A DNA stretch of 14,395 bases from an uncultured bacterium (lineage in GTDB: Bacteria; Actinomycetota; UBA4738; HRBIN12): assembly GCA_937881155.1 (NCBI GenBank), contig CALGFI010000087.1, positions 1-14,395 of the forward strand, written 5' to 3'. Shown one piece after another: positions 11,880 through 14,395 of this stretch (positions are counted from its first letter, which is position 1; every line of letters begins with the position of its first letter). The position numbers and the translations under genes are program-made. The notes beneath the pieces were generated by a model. The model had not been told where the DNA came from. It was given only the letters and a program-made list of their open reading frames with translations, and did no database searches.

Positions 11880-13385
11880 ATGGACGAACGGCGTCGGCGT
11901 CGTATCCGTCGTATCGGCGCGATCGCGGGCGCCGCAGCGGTCGGCCTGATCGGCGCGTGGATCGGGATGGCGCTCCTGGCGCGAACGACGGTGCCGATGG
12001 GGCCGTTCCGGGTCGCCCTCGACGGCGGGTTCGGGTTCGGTTTCGGACAGACGAGACTCGAGCTGCCGCCATTCGGCGCACTGACCGCCGACACACACAC
12101 ATCTCCGATCTCGATCACGGCGACGCTCAGCGATGTCGGCGTCGAGCGGCTCACTCGCGTCGTGAACGACGTTGGCATCGACGGACTCGTCACGCAGATC
12201 CAGCGTGACGCACTGGATCGCGTGCAAACGCTCGTGTGGCGCTTGCTCGTGGTGTCTGGGGTCGGAGCGGCCGTCGTGGGCGCCCTCGTGTTCCGCACGA
12301 AATGGCGGCTCGTGACGACGGCACTGATCTCGGCAGTGCTCGGTGTGGCGGCGTGCGAGGTACTCCTGCTCGTGACGTTTCGACCCGCGGCGTTCACCGA
12401 GCCGACGTACTCGGGAACGCTCGCGCTCGCGCCGCGCCTGATCGGTCCGGTGCGCCAGGCCACCGACAGGATCGAGGACCTTCGTGCCGGGCTCGAGCAG
12501 ATCGTCGACGGAACGGTTCGGGCCTACTCGACGCTGCAGGAGACGCCCGTCGGCGAGGACTCGATCCGCGTGCTGCACATCTCCGACATCCACGCGTCGC
12601 CGCTCGGAATGGACTTCGCGCGTGAGGTCGCCCGAGGGTTCGACGTGGACATGGTGCTGGACACGGGCGACCTCACGTCGTTCGCGACCCCCGTCGAGAA
12701 CCTCATCGTGTCTCGGATCCCGGAGTTCGGGCGGCCGTACCTGTTCGTTCGCGGGAATCATGACTCGATCGAGCTGCAGACGGCGATCGCGCGCCAGGAG
12801 AACGCCTTCGTGCTCGACGGGCGCGCCGTGACCATCGAGGGGCTGACGATCTACGGGCTCGGGCACCCTGCGTTCACGCCGGCGCGTGGCCTTCCGGTCG
12901 ACGCGGAGGAGTTTGCAGAGCTCGCACGATCCGTCGGCCCGCGGATCGCCACGGACGTGGAGGCTGCGACCGACCCGGTAGAGGTCGTCGCCGTCCACGA
13001 CGACCGGATGGCGGAGGCAGTCGCGGGACTCGTCCCGGTGGTCGTCTCCGGGCACTTCCACGAGACGGGCGCTCTCGTCGTGAACGGAACGCTCTATCTG
13101 CGCGTCGGGACGACGGGCGCGTCGGGCGCGGGCGTCTTCCGGGACCTCACCGACATCCCGTTCAGCGCCGAGGTTCTCTATTTCTCCCGCGGTGTATCCC
13201 CCGAGCTCATCGCGTACGACGTCATCGAGCAGGACCCGGAGTCGGCAAGCCTCACCGTGCAGCGGATCACCGTGTCGGAGGAGTACGGCGAGCTCGTGTT
13301 GACGCCGACGCCGACCCCGGCGACCGGCGCGACCGGGGATACCGTGCCGACGGGCGGAACGACCGCGACGACGTCGCCGTCCTAG
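11880..13385 (+). CDS. Membrane-anchored metallophosphoesterase
   Basis: A 501-residue protein with a calcineurin-like phosphoesterase domain at about 225-440. The metal-site motifs are present: ISDIH (234-238), DTGDLTS (261-267), RGNHD (291-295), VHDD with H373, and SGHFH (390-394). An arginine-rich start (MDERRRRRIRR) precedes a first hydrophobic helix (12-34). Two more helices (about 120-138 and 145-167) are separated by a short basic loop, FRTKWR. With the basic segments inside, the catalytic domain would be outside the membrane. The C-terminus from about 475 is a Thr/Pro-rich low-complexity tail, as in many exported actinobacterial proteins. The substrate is unknown; phosphodiesters in the envelope or medium are possible. 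ATG 11880 lacks a good ribosome site. The gene stands alone, divergent from the M50 protease and convergent with the DUF72 gene. Confidence 0.85.
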   Translation: MDERRRRRIRRIGAIAGAAAVGLIGAWIGMALLARTTVPMGPFRVALDGGFGFGFGQTRLELPPFGALTADTHTSPISITATLSDVGVERLTRVVNDVGIDGLVTQIQRDALDRVQTLVWRLLVVSGVGAAVVGALVFRTKWRLVTTALISAVLGVAACEVLLLVTFRPAAFTEPTYSGTLALAPRLIGPVRQATDRIEDLRAGLEQIVDGTVRAYSTLQETPVGEDSIRVLHISDIHASPLGMDFAREVARGFDVDMVLDTGDLTSFATPVENLIVSRIPEFGRPYLFVRGNHDSIELQTAIARQENAFVLDGRAVTIEGLTIYGLGHPAFTPARGLPVDAEEFAELARSVGPRIATDVEAATDPVEVVAVHDDRMAEAVAGLVPVVVSGHFHETGALVVNGTLYLRVGTTGASGAGVFRDLTDIPFSAEVLYFSRGVSPELIAYDVIEQDPESASLTVQRITVSEEYGELVLTPTPTPATGATGDTVPTGGTTATTSPS

Positions 13386-13450
13386 GCGGCGGCCCAAGAA
13401 CGGTCCGCTGTTACCCTGATTCGTAGACCGGAGGCGCGCCGGTCGCGATC

Positions 13451-13507
13451 GTCCGGCCCGGCCTACCCTCCCTTCCACGCGGGCGCGCCCGCGGGGCCGG
13501 GCCGGAC
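13451..13507. terminator. Long GC-rich inverted repeat, probable bidirectional terminator
   Basis: The 13-base arm GTCCGGCCCGGCC (13451-13463) is perfectly complementary to GGCCGGGCCGGAC (13495-13507). The 31-base loop contains a second, nested palindrome, GCGGGCGCGCCCGC (13479-13492). The element sits between two convergent genes and its right arm abuts the DUF72 stop codon at 13508-13510. There is no T-tract, so it may be a factor-assisted or stem-only terminator as often proposed for high-GC actinobacteria. Single-stranded RNA from either strand would fold the same way. Confidence 0.6.
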
Positions 13508-14395
13508 CTACTCCTCGAGGTCGAGCAGATCGCCCAGCTGGCGCGCGTTGTTGACCGCGAAGTCGCGGTAGCAGTTGTTCATCAACACGTGCGTCTCGCG
13601 CGCCTGCCCCGAGACGTCCTTGATCTTCGGGACCCACTCGTTCAGCTCGGCCTCCGAGTACTCGTAGCGGAAGCGCTCGGATGCGCTGACGTTCTTCTTG
13701 GCCCACGCCTTCCGATCTCGGCCGTGGAACCGAACCATCGCGATGTCATCGGCGGTCGCCGCGGCGATCGGCGGCAGGCTCGAGTCGAACCCCTGCGGCA
13801 TGTCGACGGAGACGTACGGCAGGTCGTGATCAGAAAGGAAGGACAGCGTCTCGTCGACGTTGCGCTCCTCGAGCCAGGTCTTGTGACGGAATTCGACGGC
13901 GATGCGGAACTCCTTCAGGCGTTCGGCGCATTCGAGGATGTAGTCCTTGTTCTTGCGCCCGATCACGAACCATTGCGGGTACTGGAACAGGACCGCGCCC
14001 AGCTTGCCCGCGGAGTGGAGCGGCATCAGCGCGTCACGGAACCGCTGCCAGACCTCGTCGACGACCGCGCCGGGGAGTTGCTCGCGATAGAGGTTCTTCT
14101 TGTCCGCGAGCTCCTCCGGCAGTTCGAGATCCTTGTAGAGCGAGTCGGGCCTGGTGGGGTGGTTCGTGAGCAGGGAGTACGCCTTGACGTTGAACGTGAA
14201 GTCCTTCGGCGTCCGCTCGATCCACAGCACCGAGTTCTTCTCGCTGGGCGGGAAGTAATAGGTGGAGTCAACTTCGACAATGGGGAACTGCTCGGCGTAG
14301 TAACGAAGTCGCGCCTCGGCGGTCTTGGCTTCGGGCGGGTAGAAGTGCCCATCTTTGATGAGCGTTCGGTCCGTCCAACTCGCCGTTCCGATGAG
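13508..14395 (-). CDS. DUF72 (YecE-like) protein, N-terminus beyond the window
   Basis: 295 codons are visible and the frame is open to the right edge; an internal GTG at 14230 is not the true start because the family motifs lie upstream of it. The first visible residues, LIGTASWTDRTL, then HFYPPEAKTAEARLRYYAEQ and VEVDSTYYFPP, are the classic DUF72 opening, which normally begins within a few residues of the start. Further markers are RTPKDFTFNVKA, AVEFRHKTW, SVDMPQG, MVRFHGRD and LMNNCYRDFAVNNARQL. The family adopts a TIM-barrel-like fold; its biochemical role is not firmly established. The gene is convergent with the metallophosphoesterase gene, with the inverted-repeat terminator between them. 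Probably only a handful of residues are missing. Confidence 0.9.
   Translation of the reverse strand, partial: LIGTASWTDRTLIKDGHFYPPEAKTAEARLRYYAEQFPIVEVDSTYYFPPSEKNSVLWIERTPKDFTFNVKAYSLLTNHPTRPDSLYKDLELPEELADKKNLYREQLPGAVVDEVWQRFRDALMPLHSAGKLGAVLFQYPQWFVIGRKNKDYILECAERLKEFRIAVEFRHKTWLEERNVDETLSFLSDHDLPYVSVDMPQGFDSSLPPIAAATADDIAMVRFHGRDRKAWAKKNVSASERFRYEYSEAELNEWVPKIKDVSGQARETHVLMNNCYRDFAVNNARQLGDLLDLEE

Noticed and set aside
11832..13706. Upstream extension of the M50 protease frame on the minus strand, opposite the metallophosphoesterase
   Set aside because: The extension is low-complexity Arg-rich sequence antisense to a gene with clear catalytic motifs; the family-typical protein begins at ATG 11831.

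Overview
The window looks like chromosomal DNA from a GC-rich actinobacterium, probably a deep-branching or uncultured one. The clues are the strongly GC-biased third codon positions, frequent GTG starts, few strong ribosome binding sites, and above all a pair of adjacent helicase-nuclease genes of the AdnA/AdnB type, which is the characteristic double-strand-break end-resection machine of Actinobacteria. A NUDIX / metallo-beta-lactamase / Crp-type regulator neighbourhood also resembles, from memory, the crp region of mycobacteria. I see no rRNA, tRNA, CRISPR array, insertion sequence or phage gene.

Layout. 1-386 (minus): 5' part of a MidA-type methyltransferase. 467-2001 (plus): a NUDT19-like NUDIX hydrolase followed 5 bp later by an LACTB2-like metallo-beta-lactamase hydrolase with a C-terminal zinc-ribbon-like tail. 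2024-3497 (minus): a small-molecule-type methyltransferase downstream of a Crp/Fnr regulator. 3560-4347 (plus): a stand-alone cyclic-nucleotide-binding-domain protein and a conserved-looking 118-residue protein of unknown function. 4344-11831 (minus): one likely transcription unit running site-2 protease with CBS domains, then AdnA-like, then AdnB-like helicase-nuclease. 11880-13385 (plus): a membrane-anchored metallophosphoesterase. 13508-14395 (minus): a DUF72/YecE protein cut by the window edge. Genes are tightly packed. There is no gene-free stretch above 300 bases; the longest gap (122 bp, 13386-13507) holds a strong inverted repeat that fits a terminator between convergent genes.

The main anomaly is that both helicase-nuclease genes are broken in the sequence as given, each by a near-perfect tandem duplication whose period is not a multiple of three: 122 bp in adnB (6837-7081) and 58 bp in adnA (9181-9294). 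Removing one copy from each restores complete reading frames of 1084 and 962 codons that overlap by a GTGA junction. The copies differ mainly at silent or conservative codon positions, as two strain alleles would, so joining of haplotypes during assembly is the leading explanation. A real reversible on/off duplication in a DNA-repair machine is the alternative worth testing.

Functionally the helicase pair would resect broken DNA ends. The remaining genes look like housekeeping or signalling functions (nucleotide-fold sensors, hydrolases, methyltransferases, intramembrane proteolysis). I do not find convincing evidence of a new multi-gene defence or mobile system here.
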